64,000 bases of DNA from Hyperoodon ampullatus (GCA_949752795.1 OX457057.1:157519980-157583979), one strand, 5' to 3'. Positions 45,641 to 58,214 are shown, counted from the first letter of the stretch. Notes: generated by a model not told the origin, from the sequence alone. Numbers and translations: made by a program.

Positions 45641-48153
45641 GACAACACTGTAACTTAATGGATTAATACAGATTTGTTTGTCTTTTTTTACAATGAACCC
45701 AAAGCTTTGATATCAATGTTAACAAAGAACCAGCTGACAGAGATCTCAGCAACAACTGGGGATGGGCAAGTCTCTCTTGGTTAATTCTTTGAATAGAAGT
45801 TTTTAAAGGATTTGTTTCTCACAGAAAGTAACCATCTGTTCTTTTTGATGGGTTCCTTGATTCCTATCATTTCTAACTATGCGTCTAAAATAGATTTTTC
45901 AGAGAACTGCTTTTGGAATGATGGGGAAGAGTTCTTAGGGAAAGTTCACTGACTGAAGTGACCCCAAACCAGAGGAGTATGTGGATGGAACACTTCGTAG
46001 ATAATAATAGGTTTTGAAAAATGTCCAAAATCTGATTCACAATTACCACAGAGATTTTCACATCTGATCACCAAATCTTGTAGGAGACTAAGACCCTAAG
46101 AAGGATACCTTCCATCTTGAGAAATGGATAAGTATCTCAACTCTTGAGGGCTATTTGAATACCAAGGTAATTTACATATCCCAAGTTGCATTCCATTATT
46201 ACTGACTAGATTTCACTGTGAGATTTATGATTCTGGTTCAAGTCCAGGAACTCAAGATTTGGGTTCTTGTTGATTTGCTCACTTGTTGAAAAGATGTTGA
46301 GCCAGGGCTGGTCAAATTTTAGGTGCAAACGTAATGAAGTAGAAGAAACGTAACATAGCCATTTTGGAAGTATAAATACAGTTTACATCCAACTCTAAAA
46401 TATGGGACATCTACTCTTGGTGCCATTTGTCTGGGTTCTGGCATGATTTTATTTCTGCATCACATCTTAATGGGTAAGTAGGGATGGAAGAGTGTGTTTT
46501 GGCATTCCTAGGGAAGGTGGGATTAGCAGGTGGCTGGGGAAAACTTGCTGAAAAAAGAAAAGAGATTGAGGAATAATCCTGCCAGTAGGGGAGAGAAGGT
46601 CTAATCTCTACTGCAAAAAGTACTGGAAAATAAACAGAACCCTAGAACATGTCAAAAAAGAGGAAGTAAAGATGAAAAGTAGGTAACAGTATAGGAGAGA
46701 AGTGTGAGCAACACCTAATAAACTGAATGGAGAAGAAACATCGCTGAGTTCAGCTGGGAAATTCTTAGAAAGTAACCAGGTATGATACGAGAAGGCTTGG
46801 CCTGGGATGATAAGATATGATTGAAAAAGAGATGAGTACTAGGGACAGGTAAATACCTCAGGAGAAACTGATCTGACTCACAGTGCCAGGGATGGGTTCT
46901 CCTTAGCTTAAGCTGATCAGCATAGTCCATAACCCTAGCCACAGCCACTGGTTCAGAGACAGCCACGTGGCCTTTATTGAAATGCTTGGAAAGAGAAGGA
47001 CTCTTTCCTGGATGGTGTGCTTTATGGATTTGAAGCTTGGAACTGCAGCAACCATGTTGACACCATAAGAGAAAAGAGCCTTATGACAATGCTTACCTGT
47101 GGAAGACAATAAAATCAACTCATCAAGGACAACACAAAGCCACTGGATTAACCTCCTCTGAAGTTCAAACATTCCACAGATTTACCAAATTCGACCTCAT
47201 CATGAAATAGCTGCAAACTGATAACGGTGCTGGTGTAGCCCAGAAGGCCTTACTAGCAGAGTTAATTGTGCAAATTTTATCCCCTTATTCAAAAATGATC
47301 TCCTACCACATCCTTGGGCACATAGACAATACCCAGTTAAAATACAGGATGGAGGGGAATAAATGCATTTCATCCAATACATACTGTTGCTAAGAAAACA
47401 AGGTTAGAAGGAAAGGCAACGTGTCATGTGTTTGTGTCTGCAGAGTGGTGGTTTGGGGGATGAGGCTAGGTGACCATTAGAGGTGAGGAGTTGAAGTAAA
47501 AAGTTATATGTTTTTTTTTTTTTCTCCCATTCACCCTCTGTGACAGAGATAAAGCACCTGAAGAGGTAGAAGCAGTATTCAGTAAGCAGGTTTTCTCAGC
47601 AGCTCTTTCAAATTCTATTTCTGACAGCCAGCAGCTCACAAAAGGGAGAAGATAGTATAAATCTAATTTTTCAGGGCAGAGGGTGCTACCTAAAAGGGAA
47701 AATAATATCCAGTAGTGTAATATTAGAGCTCAGTTCTGATATTCACTTTGCTAAGGAGTCACTGTATCCTAAATTGTTGCTTTCTACTATTGGTAAGAAT
47801 ACTCCCTTTTCCAAAGTGGGGATAATAAACTAACACAGTCTTGTAAAGATGTTTGGAAAATCTGCACATATAAACTACTTGAGAAATACTCAGGTACTAA
47901 CTGGCTAGAGACAAGAAATTATGGCCTAGAAGAAATAAAAACTGTGTTTTCCTTAGTCTTTATATCCAGGGTTTGTGCGCAAGGCTAGTGTATAAATTGT
48001 CAGTGAGAGACATCCAGGAGCCCTTTCCTAATATCCTAAACAAATTTCAGAGATCAAACAAGGCATCATTCTCGCTAATAAATGAGGTCATAAAGTAAAT
48101 ACTCCAATTTCCAAGCTACCTTTGTGTGTGGGGAGTGTTTTCCTTTATGAATG
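45641..48153. other. Largest stretch without an assigned feature (2.5 kb)
   Basis: No repeat or gene recognised with confidence. 46960-47120 may be an old repeat. Opposed short frames at 46.7-47.4 kb have no known domain. A T-run lies at 47512-47523. Confidence 0.4.
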
Positions 48154-48206
48154 AAACACATTAACTTTTTTTTTTAAACATCTTTATTGGAGTATAATTG
48201 CTTTAC
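48154..48206 (-). mobile_element. Host L1 of the nest, left (3') end
   Basis: The outer TSD AAACACATTAACTTTT is at 48154-48169 (partner AAACAAATTAACTTTT at 54025-54040, 15/16 matches). Then poly-T and the antisense L1 3' end AACATCTTTATTGGAGTATAATTGCTTTAC, where the large L1 inserted. Confidence 0.9.
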
Positions 48207-48336
48207 AGTTAGATAGCCTCATCCACCAGAGGGCAGACAGCAGAAGCAAGAAGAACTACAATCCTGCAGCCTGTGGAACAAAAACCACATTCACAGAAAG
48301 ATAGACAAGACGAAAAGGCAGAGGGCTACGTACCAG

Positions 48337-49216
48337 ATGAAAGAACAACATAAAACACCAGAAAAACAACTAAATGAAGTGGAGATGGGCAACCTTCCAG
48401 AAAAAGAATTCAGAATAATGATAGTGAAGATGATCCAGGACCTCAGAAAGAGAATGGAGGCAAAGATCGAGAAGATGCAAGAAATGTTTAACAAAGACCT
48501 AGAAGAATTAAAGAACAAACAAACAGAGATGAACAATACAATAAGTGAAATGAAAAATACACTAGAAGGAATCAATAGCAAAATAACTGAGGCAGAAGAA
48601 CGGATAAGTGACCTGGAGGACAGAATAGAGGAATTCACTGCTGCAGAACAGAATAAAGAAAAACAGAATGAAAAGAAATGAAGACAGCCTAAGAGACCTC
48701 TGGGACAACATTAAACACAACAACATTCGCATTATAGGGGTCCCAGAAGGAGAAAAGAGAGAGAAAGGACCCGAGAAAATATTTGAAGACATTATGGTTG
48801 AAAACTTCCCTAACATGGGAAAGGAAATAGCCACCCAAGTCCAGGAAGCACAGCGAGTCCCATACAGGATAAGCCCAAGGAGAAACACACTGAGACACAT
48901 AGTAATCAAATTGGCAAAAATTAAAGACAAAGAAAAATTATTGAAAGAAGCAAGGGAAAAATGACAAATGACATACATGGGAACTCCCATAAGGTTAACA
49001 GCTGATTTCTCAGCAGAAACTCTACAAGTCAGAAGGGAATGGCATGATATATTTAAAATGATGAAAGGGAAGAACCTACAACCAAGATTACTCTACCCAG
49101 CAAGGATCTCATTCAGATTCGATGGAGAAGTCTAAAGTTTTACAGACAAGCAAAAGCTAAGAGAACTCAGCACCACCAAACCAGCTCTACAACAAATGCT
49201 AAAGGAACTTCTCTAA
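48337..49216 (+). pseudogene. L1 ORF1 (RNA-binding chaperone), frameshifted
   Basis: The ORF1 protein of L1 forms a trimeric coiled coil that binds L1 RNA. Here the start codon opens a coiled-coil region (48337-48681) with heptad-rich EKIEKMQEMFNKDLEELKNK. A frameshift around 48668-48681 moves to the next frame, which encodes the RRM-like part (NIRIIGVPEGEKREKGPEKI) and the C-terminal domain (from LTADFSAETLQ). In that frame stops lie at 48962-48964 and 49133-49135, before the family's terminal stop at 49214-49216. The upstream 5' UTR is present only in part. Confidence 0.9.
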
Positions 49217-51033
49217 GTAGGAAACACAAGAGAAAAAAAGGACCTACAAAAACAAACCCAAAACAATTAAGAAAGTGGTAACAGGAACATACATATCGAT
49301 AATTACCTTAAACGTGAATGGATTAAATGCTCCAACCAAAGGACACAGGCTTGCTGAATGGATACAAAAACAAGACCCATATATATGCTATCTACAAGAG
49401 ACCCACTTCAGATCAAGGGACACATACAGACTGAAAGTGAGGGGATGGTAAAAGATATTCCATGCAAATGGAAATCAAAAGAAAGCTGGAGTAGCAATAC
49501 TCATATCAGATAAAATAGACTTTAAAATAAAGAATGTTACAAGAGACAAGGAAGGACACTACATAATGATCAAGGGATCAATGCATGAAGAAGAGGTAAC
49601 AATTATAAATATATATGCACCCAACATTGGAGTACCTCAATACATAAGGCGACTGCTAACAGCTATAAAAGAGGAAATCAACAGTAACATAATAATAGTG
49701 GGGGACTTTAACACCTCACTTACACCAAGGGACAGATCATCCAAACAGAAAATTAATAAGGAAACACAAGCTTTAAATGACACAATAGACCAGATAGATT
49801 TAATTGATATTTATAGGACATAACATCCAAAAACAGCAGGTTACACTTTCTTCTCAAGTGCACATGGAACATTCTCCAGAATAGATCACATCTTGGTCAC
49901 AAATCAAGCCTCAATAAATTTAAGAAAATTGAAATTATATTAAGCATCTTTTCTGACCACAACGCTATGAAAGTAGAAATGAATTACAGGGAAAAAAAGG
50001 TAAAAACACAAACACATGGAGGCTAAATAATACGTTACTAAATAACCAAGAGATCACTGAAGAAATCAAAGAGGAAATTTAAAAATACCTAGAGACAAAT
50101 GACAATGAAAACACAACGATCCAAAACCTATGGGATGCAGCAAAAGCAGTTCTAAGAGGGAAGTTTATAGCTATACAAGCCTACCTCAAGAAACAAGAAA
50201 AATCTCAGATAAAGAATCTAACCTTACACCTAAAGGAACTAGAGAAAGAAGAACAAAGAAAACCCAAAGTTAGCAAAAGGAAAGAAATCATCAAGATCAG
50301 AGCAGAAATAAATGAAATAGAAACAAAGAAAAGAATAGCAAAGATCAATAAAACTAAAATCTGGTTCTTTGAGAAGATAAACAAAATTGATAAACCATTA
50401 GCCAGACTCATCAAGAAAAAGAGGGAAAGAACTCAAATCAATAAAATTAGAAATGAAAAGGAGAAGTTAAAACAGACACCGCAGAAATACAAAGCATCCT
50501 AAGAGACTACTACAAGGAACTCTATGCCAATGAAATGGACAACCTGGAAGAAATGGACAAATTCTTAGAAAGGTATAACCTTCCAAGACTGAACCAGTCA
50601 GAAATAGAAAATATGAACAGACAAATCACAAGTAATGGAATTGAAACTGTGATTAAAAGTCTTCCAACAAAAGTCCAGGACCAGATGGCTTCACAGGTGA
50701 ATTCTATTAAACATTTAGAGAAGAGCTAACACCCATCCTTCTCAAACACTTCCAAAAAATTGCAGAGGAAGAAACACTCCCAAACTCATTCTATGAGGTC
50801 ACCATCACCCTGATATCAAAACCAAAGATACTATAAAACCAGAAAATTACAGACCAATATCACTGATGAATATAGATGCAAAAATCCCCAACAAAATACT
50901 AGCAAACAGAATCCAACAACACAGTAAAAGGATAATACACCATGATCAAGTGGGATTTATCCCAGGGATGCAAGGATTCTTCAATATACACAAATCAATC
51001 AATGTGATACAACATATTAACAAATGGAAGAAT

Positions 51034-51276
51034 AAAAATCATATGATCAGGCTTCCCTGGTGGCGCAGTGGTTGAGAGTCCGCCTGTCAATGCAGGGGAC
51101 ACGGGTTCGTGTCCCAGTCCGGGAAGATGCCACATGCCGCGGAGTGGCTGGGTCCATGAGCCATGGTCGCTGAGCCTGCGCGTCCGGAGCCTATGCTCCA
51201 CAATGGGAGAGGCCACAACAGTGAGAGGCCTGCATACCGCAAAAAAAAAAAAAAAAAAAAAAAAATTATATGATCA
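51034..51276 (+). mobile_element. CHR-type SINE inside L1 ORF2, TSD 15/16
   Basis: TSD AAAAATCATATGATCA at 51034-51049 and AAAAATTATATGATCA at 51261-51276. The body starts GGCTTCCCTGGTGGCG at 51050 and ends in a long poly-A after CATACCGC. The L1 frame is cut between the NKWKNKNHM block and the SINE. Younger than the L1. Confidence 0.95.
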
Positions 51277-52963
51277 TTTCAGTAGATGCAGAGAAGGCTT
51301 TTGACAAAATTCAACACCTATTTATGATAAAAAAAACTCTCCAGAAAGTGGGCATAGAGGGAACTACTTCAACATAATAAAGACCATATATGACAAACCC
51401 ACAGCAAACATCATTCTCAATGGTGAAAAACTGAAAGCATTTCCTCTAAGATCAGGAATGAGACAAGGATGTCCACTCTCACCACTATTATTCAACATAG
51501 TTTTGGAAGTCCTAGCCACAGCAATCAGAGAAGAAAAAGAAATAAAAGGAATACAAATTGGAAAAGAAGAAGTAAAACTGTCACTGTTTGCAGATGACAT
51601 GATACTATACATAGAGAATCCTAAAGATGCCACCAGAAAACTACTAGAGGTAATCAATGAATTTGGTAAAGTAGCAGGATAAAAAATTAATGCACAGAAA
51701 TCACTTGCATTCCTGTACACTAATGATGAAAAATCTGAAAGAGAAATTAAGGAAACACTCCCTTTTACCATTGGAAGAAAAAGAATAAAAGACCTAGGAA
51801 TAAACCTACCTAGGGAGACAAAAGACCTGTATGCAGAAAACTATAAGACACTGATGAAAGAAATTAAAGGTGATACCAATTGATGGAGAGATACACCATG
51901 TTCTTGGATTGGAAGAATCAATATTGTGAAAATGACTCTACTACCCAAAGCAATCTACAGATTCAATGCAATTCCTATCAAATTACCAACGGCACTTTTT
52001 ACAGAACTAGAGCAAAAAATCTTAAAATTTGTATGAAGACACAAAAGACCCCGAATACCCATAGCAGTCTTGAGGGAAAAAACTGAGCTGGAGGAATCAG
52101 ACTCCCTGACTTCAGACTATACTACAAAGCTAAAGTAATCAAGGCAGTATGGTGCTGGCACAAAAACAGAAATACAGATCAATGGAACAAGATAGAAAGC
52201 CCAGAGATAAACCCATGCACTTATGGTCAATTAATCTATGACAAAGGATGCAAGGACATACAATGGAGAAAAGACAGTCTCTTCAATAAGTGGTGCTGGG
52301 AAAACTGGACAGCTACATGTAAAAGGATGAAATTAGAACACTCCCTACAACATACACAAAAATAAACTCAAAATGGATTCGAGACTTAAATGTAAGGGCA
52401 GACACTATCAAACTCTTAGAGGAAAACATAGGAGAACATTCTTTGACATAAATCATAGCAAGATATTTTTTGATCCACCTCCTAGAGTAATGGAAATAAA
52501 AACAACAATAAACAAATGTGACCTAATGAAATTTAGCTTTTGCACAGCAAAAGAAACCATAAACAAGATGAAAAGACAACGCTCAGATTGGGAGAAAATA
52601 TTTGCAAACAAAGCAACTGACAAAGGATTAGTCTCCAAAATATACAAACAGCTCAGGCAGCTCAACATCAAAAAAACAAACAACCCAATCCAAGAATGGG
52701 CAGATCTAAATAGACATTTCTCCAAAGAAGATATACAGACTGCCAACAAACACATGAAAGGATGCTCAACATCACTAATCATTAGAGAAATGCAAATCAA
52801 AACTACAATGAAGTATCACCTCACACCAGTCAGAATGGCCGTCATCAAAAAATCTACAAACAATAAATGCTGGAGAGGGTGTGGAGAAAAGGGAACCCTC
52901 TTGCACTGTTGGTGGGAATGTAAATTGATACAGCCACCATGGAGAACAGTATGGAGGTTCCTT

Positions 52964-53200
52964 AAAAAACCAAAAATAGGGCTTCCCTGGTGGCGCAGTG
53001 GTTCAGAGTCCGCCTGCCGATGCCGGGGACACGGGTTCGTGCCCCGGTCTGGGAGGATCCCACATGCCGCGGAGCGGCTTGGCCCATGAGCCATGGCCGT
53101 TAAGCCTGCGTGTCCGGCGCCTGTGCTCCGCAACGGGAGAGGCCACAACAGTGAGAGGCCCACATACCACAAAAAAAAAAAAAAAAAAAACCAAAAATAG
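52964..53200 (+). mobile_element. CHR-type SINE inside L1 ORF2 C-terminus, 16-bp TSD
   Basis: The perfect TSD AAAAAACCAAAAATAG is at 52964-52979 and 53185-53200. The body starts at 52980 (GGCTTCCCTGG) and ends CATACCAC plus poly-A. The target A-rich site is typical of L1-driven insertion. The 238-codon frame 52373-53089 runs from L1 ORF2 into this SINE and is not a gene. Confidence 0.97.
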
Positions 53201-53728
53201 AATTACCATATGATCCAGCAATCCCACTACTGGGCATATACCCAGAGAACATCATAATTCAAAAAGACACATGCACCCCAATGTTCATTGCAGCACTATT
53301 TACAATAGCCAGGTCATGGAAGCAACCTAAATGCCCATCGACAGACGAATGGATAAAGAAGATGTGTTACATGTATATAATGGAATATTACTCTGCCATA
53401 AAAAGGAACGAAATTGGGTCATTTGTAGAGATGTGGATGCATCTAGAGACTGTCATATAGAGTGAAGTAAGTCAGAAAGAGAAAAACAAATATCTTATGT
53501 TAACACATATATGTGGAACCTAGAAAATGGTACTGATGAACTGGTTTGCAAGGCAGAAATTGAGACACAGATGTAGAGAACAAACGTATGGACACCAAGG
53601 TGGGAAAGCGGTGGGGGGAGGAGGTGGTGGTGTGATGAATTGGGAGATTGGAATTGATATGTATACACTGATGTGTATAAAACTGATGACTAATAAGAAC
53701 ATGCTGTAAAAAAAAATAAAATTGAAAA

Positions 53729-54040
53729 ATAATTGCTTTACTATGGTGTGTTAGTTTCTGCTGTACAACAAAGTGAATCAGTTATACATATACATACATC
53801 CCCATATCCCCTCTTTCTTGCATCTCCCTCCCACCCTCCCTATCTCACCCCTCTATGTGGACATAAAGCACCAAGCTGATCTCCCTGTGCTCTGCGGCTG
53901 CTTCCCACTAGCTATCTGTTTGACATTTGGTAGTGTACATATGTCCATGCCACTCTCACTTCGTCCCAGCTTCCCCCTCCCCCTCCCCGTGTTCTCAGGT
54001 CAATTCTAGGCATATACCCTGAGAAAACAAATTAACTTTT
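53729..54040 (-). mobile_element. Host L1 of the nest, right (5') part with small inversion
   Basis: Resumes the antisense L1 3' UTR after the inner TSD: TATGGTGTGTTAGTTTCTGC, CTGATCTCCCTGTGCTCTGCGG, TCCACCCTCC-like blocks, and GTGTTCTCAGGTC. The last piece, about 54006-54024 (TCTAGGCATATACCCTGAG), is L1 in the sense orientation, so this element also had a short 5' inversion. It ends at the outer TSD 54025-54040. Confidence 0.9.
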
Positions 54041-54369
54041 ATGGCGGCTGATTTCCTCCTGAGAGCCTGTAGTGTATCCCACTTATCAACCGGTGTGTAC
54101 CTGGAGGTGTGTGTGTTATGTTACTGGGAAGCAGAGTTAATAAGTACAGTGCAAATTTTTTAAAGCAGCTCACGTGTGGGGAGGAATAAATGAGATAAAC
54201 GGGCTGAGTAAAGCGAGGAAGCAGCTTACTCAGTGCCTGTGTGCCCTGCTACAAGGAGGCGTGAGTGTAAACAGCAGAGAGGACAGAGATCAGACCCTAA
54301 GTAAATATTGGCGACCTCTGGGGCTTAGCCCAGGAGAACTTGGGTCAAGGCTATCACTGAAGAAATGTA
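54041..54369. other. Unassigned stretch
   Basis: No recognised repeat or gene. Confidence 0.4.
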
Positions 54370-54690
54370 TACACAGGGTACATAAAAAGGTAGTGGAGTC
54401 TCTGCCCTCCTGAGATTTGCACTCTGTTTAGGAAAAGGGATCACGCCCATGGAAAGATGCTCGAGCGTGCTCAATATTGACACTTCAGGGCTATCAGAGT
54501 TACAGTCCTGATGTTGCAGGAGCTCAGAGAATTGCTGCGGGCTTGAGTAGCTGGGGAGGAAGAGGTGCTTTTGAGCTGGGCTTTGCAGAGTAGTGCCGAG
54601 TGCTTGGGTGGATGAAGATGGGTGTGAAGAGAAGTCACAGAGGTAGAGGGACAAGACAGCCGAGGTGGGCCCTGCTGATTCTGGGACATC
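54370..54690 (-). repeat. L2 3' end, antisense
   Basis: TCTCTGCCCTCCTGAGATTTGCACTCTG (gagctc...gagggcag reversed) and GAGGTGCTTTTGAGCTGGGCTTTGCAGAG (L2 'ctcagctcaaatgtcacctcc' reversed), then GGTGTGAAGAGAAGTC. Confidence 0.6.
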
Positions 54691-55439
54691 CACAGACCCC
54701 CTGTGTGCACTCAAATTATTCCCTCCTCTCCCTTTCAAACAACAATGTTTAAAGGAAGATGATTTGAACGAAAATCAAAGGGAGACCAAGTGCCGGCCTT
54801 CTAGAAACCCTTAAAAAGACGAATTCTATGGTAGTGCTGGCTTTCAATGACTTCTAGTGTATACTTGCTATGTCAATGCAGAAGACATGAAAAGAGGAAA
54901 AATGTAGGCTCTAATAATGATAGTAGTTCACTAAAGCAGCAATAATAGCAGTCCCTTCCAAGAACTTAAGAATAGCAGTAGCATCATCACCTGAGATTTG
55001 AATTTACTTCAGGCACAAAATAAGATATTTTTAAAAGAATTTTCTGAACATCTGCTTAGGAGGAGCTTTCAGGTCAGAAGTTACATTAAGGAATTAGGCA
55101 TTAGGCACGGGGACAAATCCATTCACATGTCAATCTTTGTGGTCACCTGACATATTGCCAACACTGGCCTCACTATTGTCATGTGGACAGAAGGGAAAAA
55201 TGATAATATGGGAAATGATGACGACACCTTCTGTAAGTGTCAAAGATCCTGGAGATCTTTCCTGGAATCGCTGAATGGTTTCCATCTTCTTTATGAGCGA
55301 CACCTCCTTAGGAAGACAGTAGTGGGTGTCATCTGTGCGTAGCATCCTATTAAAGATGAGTTCAGCATCAACTCATCTGCCTTTTAAGGAACACTTCTCT
55401 TCATTTGAAATGTCCGTGTGCACAGAATTTAAGTCATGA
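54691..55439. other. Unassigned stretch
   Basis: No recognised repeat or gene; short frames only. Confidence 0.4.
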
Positions 55440-56250
55440 TCTTATCCTTTTTATTTCTTCCCTCACCCATAGAGCAACTTCTACTAACCTCCCATCTTGG
55501 AGAATGGCACGGCCATCTATCCAGTGACCTAAGCCAATAGCCCAGACCCCTGTGTTGTTTCCTCCCTGTAGTTCCTGCTTCTCTCATTTCTACTCCCTTA
55601 GCATTTCTCCTGTCTTTCCCTTCCACCGCGTCCCTACTGCTACCGCCATCGATCAGGTGCTCACCATTGCACAACTGGAATATTACAACAGTCTCCTAAC
55701 TGGTCTCCTTTGCTCTCCTGTAACCTCTTCTCCATGATGAATCAGGAGTTGTCATTCAAACACAATTCTGTTCATGTTCCTCCCCTAGTTGAAATCTTCT
55801 ACTGCTTGTAGAATAGGGTTCAAACAAATCAATGGGCATAGAAAAGTCTTCATGATCTGACCCCTGCCTGCCTCATGAACTTTCTCTCTTACCACATCCT
55901 CCATTTCTTATCCCACAGTCCAGCCAGGCTGAATTATTTTCATGAACTCTGAAGGCACCCTCTTCCTTCCTGCTCCTATGTCTTTGTCCAGGCTGCTCTT
56001 GTGTAGAATGTTCTCCTGAGTGACCAGAACTGCCTGGCTCACCTTTAGAGGCTGAGTTCAGGAATTATCTGTGAAGTCTCTCCTATCTGCTCCCTTGAGA
56101 GTAATCATTTCTAATTCAGTGCTCCCTTCAAACCTGTTCAGTTGTCTGGTATCACATATACGGTATTGTGCTTTCTGGTTTCCATGTCTCCCTTCCCTTC
56201 TAGGCTGAAGATGAGGGATGACACCATGTTCATCTTTGTATTCTGTTCAT
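55440..56250 (+). repeat. L2 LINE, long 3' portion
   Basis: About 800 bp of L2 in order: CTGGAATATTACAACAGTCTCCTAACTGGTCTCC, TGTAGAATAGGGTTCAAAC, AGTCTTCATGATCTGACCCCTGCCTGCC, GGCTGCTCTTGTGTAGAATGTTCTCC, AAGTCTCTCCTATCTGCTCCC, AGGCTGAAGATGAGGGATGACACC. The longest L2 copy in the window. No intact frame. Confidence 0.85.
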
Positions 56251-56279
56251 GTTTGTATTGCCAACTAGTTCTGTGTTAG

Positions 56280-56720
56280 GCTCTGCCAAAAGGAAGGGAT
56301 TTGCTGCTTCCTGGCCTCATGTCTTCTTCTTATTCCTGTGAGGAACAGTCCAGACATGCTTCTTCACTTTTCTGCAGTACCAGCTGAGTCCAGTTTGCAA
56401 TTTCTCCAACCCTTATGGAACCAGCCTCCTTGTGTCCCCAAAGAGACACCAGTGTGGGCCAGCACCCTCTCCTCAGAGGTCTGGGTCCCAGCCCCTAGGG
56501 ACCCCTGCTCCCCAGCTTCTAAGTTTTAATAATTCCAACCTTTTTCTTGGTCCCCGCATAGAGATGGGAGCTGCTTCCTGCAGTTTCTACCTCCATGATA
56601 CTACAGAGTTCTCTTTTTTACACTTTTAGTTACCTAGTTAACAACATATCTGGTTAACAATTCTTTTTATTAAATTTACTGTTAAATTTTTCTGACCTCA
56701 CCCTGACTGATACAGTTGCT
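56280..56720 (+). repeat. Old repeat ending ...CTGACTGATACAG
   Basis: Ends CACCCTGACTGATACAG like the two copies at 41-43 kb, but the upstream part differs (TCCTGGCCTCATGTCTTC, CTTGGTCCCCGCATAG). L1M 3' UTR or LTR type; not assigned. Confidence 0.4.
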
Positions 56721-57415
56721 GAACCAAAGAAATCCTTTAGCATAAGGGTTTCTAATTCAGAGTTCTTCTTATAAAAACACGGATGGATTAAAAAACATGT
56801 TACAAATATGGCACCTTCACATAAAAGCTTCCCTCCAAAACATGCGCTGAATTTGCAATGTTTTTGCCCTTAACTTTATTCGGTATCCCTTCATTCACTA
56901 GGCCTTAAATGTGACATGATTGTTTCAGAGAACCCTGGCTGATTTATGTTGGTCACTTCCTGCAGGGCCTAGATCAAACTCTTTGTGACTAGTCCCACCC
57001 TGGACCAACTGTGCTCTCACTTCTCATTCCAGTCCTGTTGTGACTGGGACCACCATCTCGAGCGTCTGGCCATATTCGCTACTGGTTTTTCATTTCTAGG
57101 TGTTTTCTGCCCTTTCCTCCCCAAGACTGAGAGTGGGATAATTTCGTCTGTTCCAGTGAATCTCCCACAGCCCAGTAAGTGCTATACAAACAAACAAATT
57201 AAGGAATAAAGTGAAAAATCAGGCAAAGACAAAATCCACTTTGCTTTGAGTTACCCGTTTATTGAGTGGGTACAATAGCACTTGATAAATATTGCCGATT
57301 GATCGATTCACCAGTATAACTCATGACCCCAGTTTCTCGTGAGTGATTCTATTTTGCTACTGTTATTTAGACCTAAATCTCTTATTGGAAACATTATTTT
57401 AATTTCTATTGTTGG
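56721..57415. other. Unassigned stretch
   Basis: 56910-57200 may be an L2-like fragment (AGGGCCTAGATCAAACTC). Nothing firm. Confidence 0.35.
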
Positions 57416-57417
57416 TG

Positions 57418-57580
57418 ACAGAGGCAGTCATAACAGGAAGAGCATGAGTTTGGAGTCAGAAAAACCTAGGTTTAAATTCTGAATCGGCTACTTATTACCT
57501 GTATGAATTCAGGTAAGTTACTTAACCTCTCAGAGCCTTAATATCCTCATTTGTAAATTGGAGTTATAATAGTCAACACT
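57418..57580 (+). repeat. MIR, head and centre
   Basis: GAAGAGCATGAGTTTGGAGTCAG, AACCTAGGTTTAAATTCTGAATCGGC, AAGTTACTTAACCTCTCAGAGCCTTAATATCCTCATTTGTAAATTGGAG. Followed directly by an antisense MIR. Confidence 0.85.
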
Positions 57581-57812
57581 TATTAATTGTAATATGCCAG
57601 ATATGTTCTAAGTGTCATACACATATTAACTAATTTACTCTCACAATAAACTTCTGAGGTATTAACTATTCTTACAAACAAGAAGACCAATCTCAGACAG
57701 GATAAATAGCTTGCCTAAGATCACCAGTGAAGAATTCTTGAGGTTCAGGTGTAGACCCAGGCAGTCTGGCCTCAGAACCCAGTTTTCTAACCATCTTCTC
57801 TATTGCCTCTTT
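57581..57812 (-). repeat. MIR, antisense, abutting the previous MIR
   Basis: TATGCCAGATATGTTCTAAGTGTCATACACATATTAACTAATTTACTCTCACAATAAACTTCTGAGG, AGCTTGCCTAAGATCACCAG, GACCCAGGCAGTCTGGCCTCAGAACCC: the MIR reverse complement. Confidence 0.85.
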
Positions 57813-58214
57813 CCTTTCGTGATTACCAAGAATCTCATTCAATGAGCTAACATATGTTAAGGGCATAGTCATATAAGTGCTGCATAAATGACTCTATTCT
57901 GGCACCTTGGAAGGGAATTCAGAAAGAGCGTGGAGTCAACAGCTTAGGTGCAGATTAGATTTACCATTGAAATGACCAGGCTAGTATGAACGGTTATTTT
58001 TGTTATGAGCAATTTGGCCAAAACCTCTGTCTCAAATAGTAGCAGAATATTTTCCTGCCATCCTTAGCGGTCAACTTGGCAAAAGGTATTTGGTTCTGTA
58101 ATGTTTACTCTGTGTTCTGTTGCTAAGGAAAAGGTGATGTAGTCAGATAGAAAGGCATGGGGATGAAAGCTGAGCCGTGTAAAGGAGGCTTCCTGAGTAA
58201 GCCATCCCTAAAAT
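57813..58214. other. Unassigned stretch
   Basis: No recognised feature. Confidence 0.4.

Larger units (their letters stand above)
49287..53523 (+). pseudogene. L1 ORF2 (endonuclease + reverse transcriptase), disrupted
   Basis: ORF2 nicks target DNA and copies L1 RNA into it. The endonuclease region (49287-49930) keeps TLNVNGLNAPTK, YLQETHF, VGDFNT and SRIDHIL, but has stops at 49449-49451 and 49821-49823. The reverse transcriptase core has [15 protein letters not shown] (near 50970), [19 protein letters not shown] and the catalytic FADD at 51587-51598. The C-terminal part (52373-52977) includes the zinc-knuckle-like [19 protein letters not shown] splits the RT at 51050 and another splits the C-terminus at 52980. 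Several frameshifts; dead. Start approximate. Confidence 0.9.
48207..53728 (+). mobile_element. Near-full-length L1, inserted in another L1
   Basis: A 5.5-kb plus-strand L1 flanked by the 13-bp TSD ATAATTGCTTTAC (48194-48206 and 53729-53741). Parts in order: end of 5' UTR (48207-48336), ORF1, inter-ORF spacer, ORF2 with endonuclease and reverse transcriptase, 3' UTR with a G-rich tract (53608-53632), and poly-A at 53708-53728. Without the two CHR SINEs it is about 5.1 kb. Both ORFs are disrupted, so it is immobile. Confidence 0.95.

Noticed and set aside
48291..48638. 115-codon open frame, minus strand
   Set aside because: Shadow of L1 ORF1 on the other strand; hydrophobic because it mirrors a charged coiled coil.
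52373..53089. 238-codon open frame, the longest in the window
   Set aside because: It is the C-terminal ORF2 of a dead L1 continuing by chance into a SINE.
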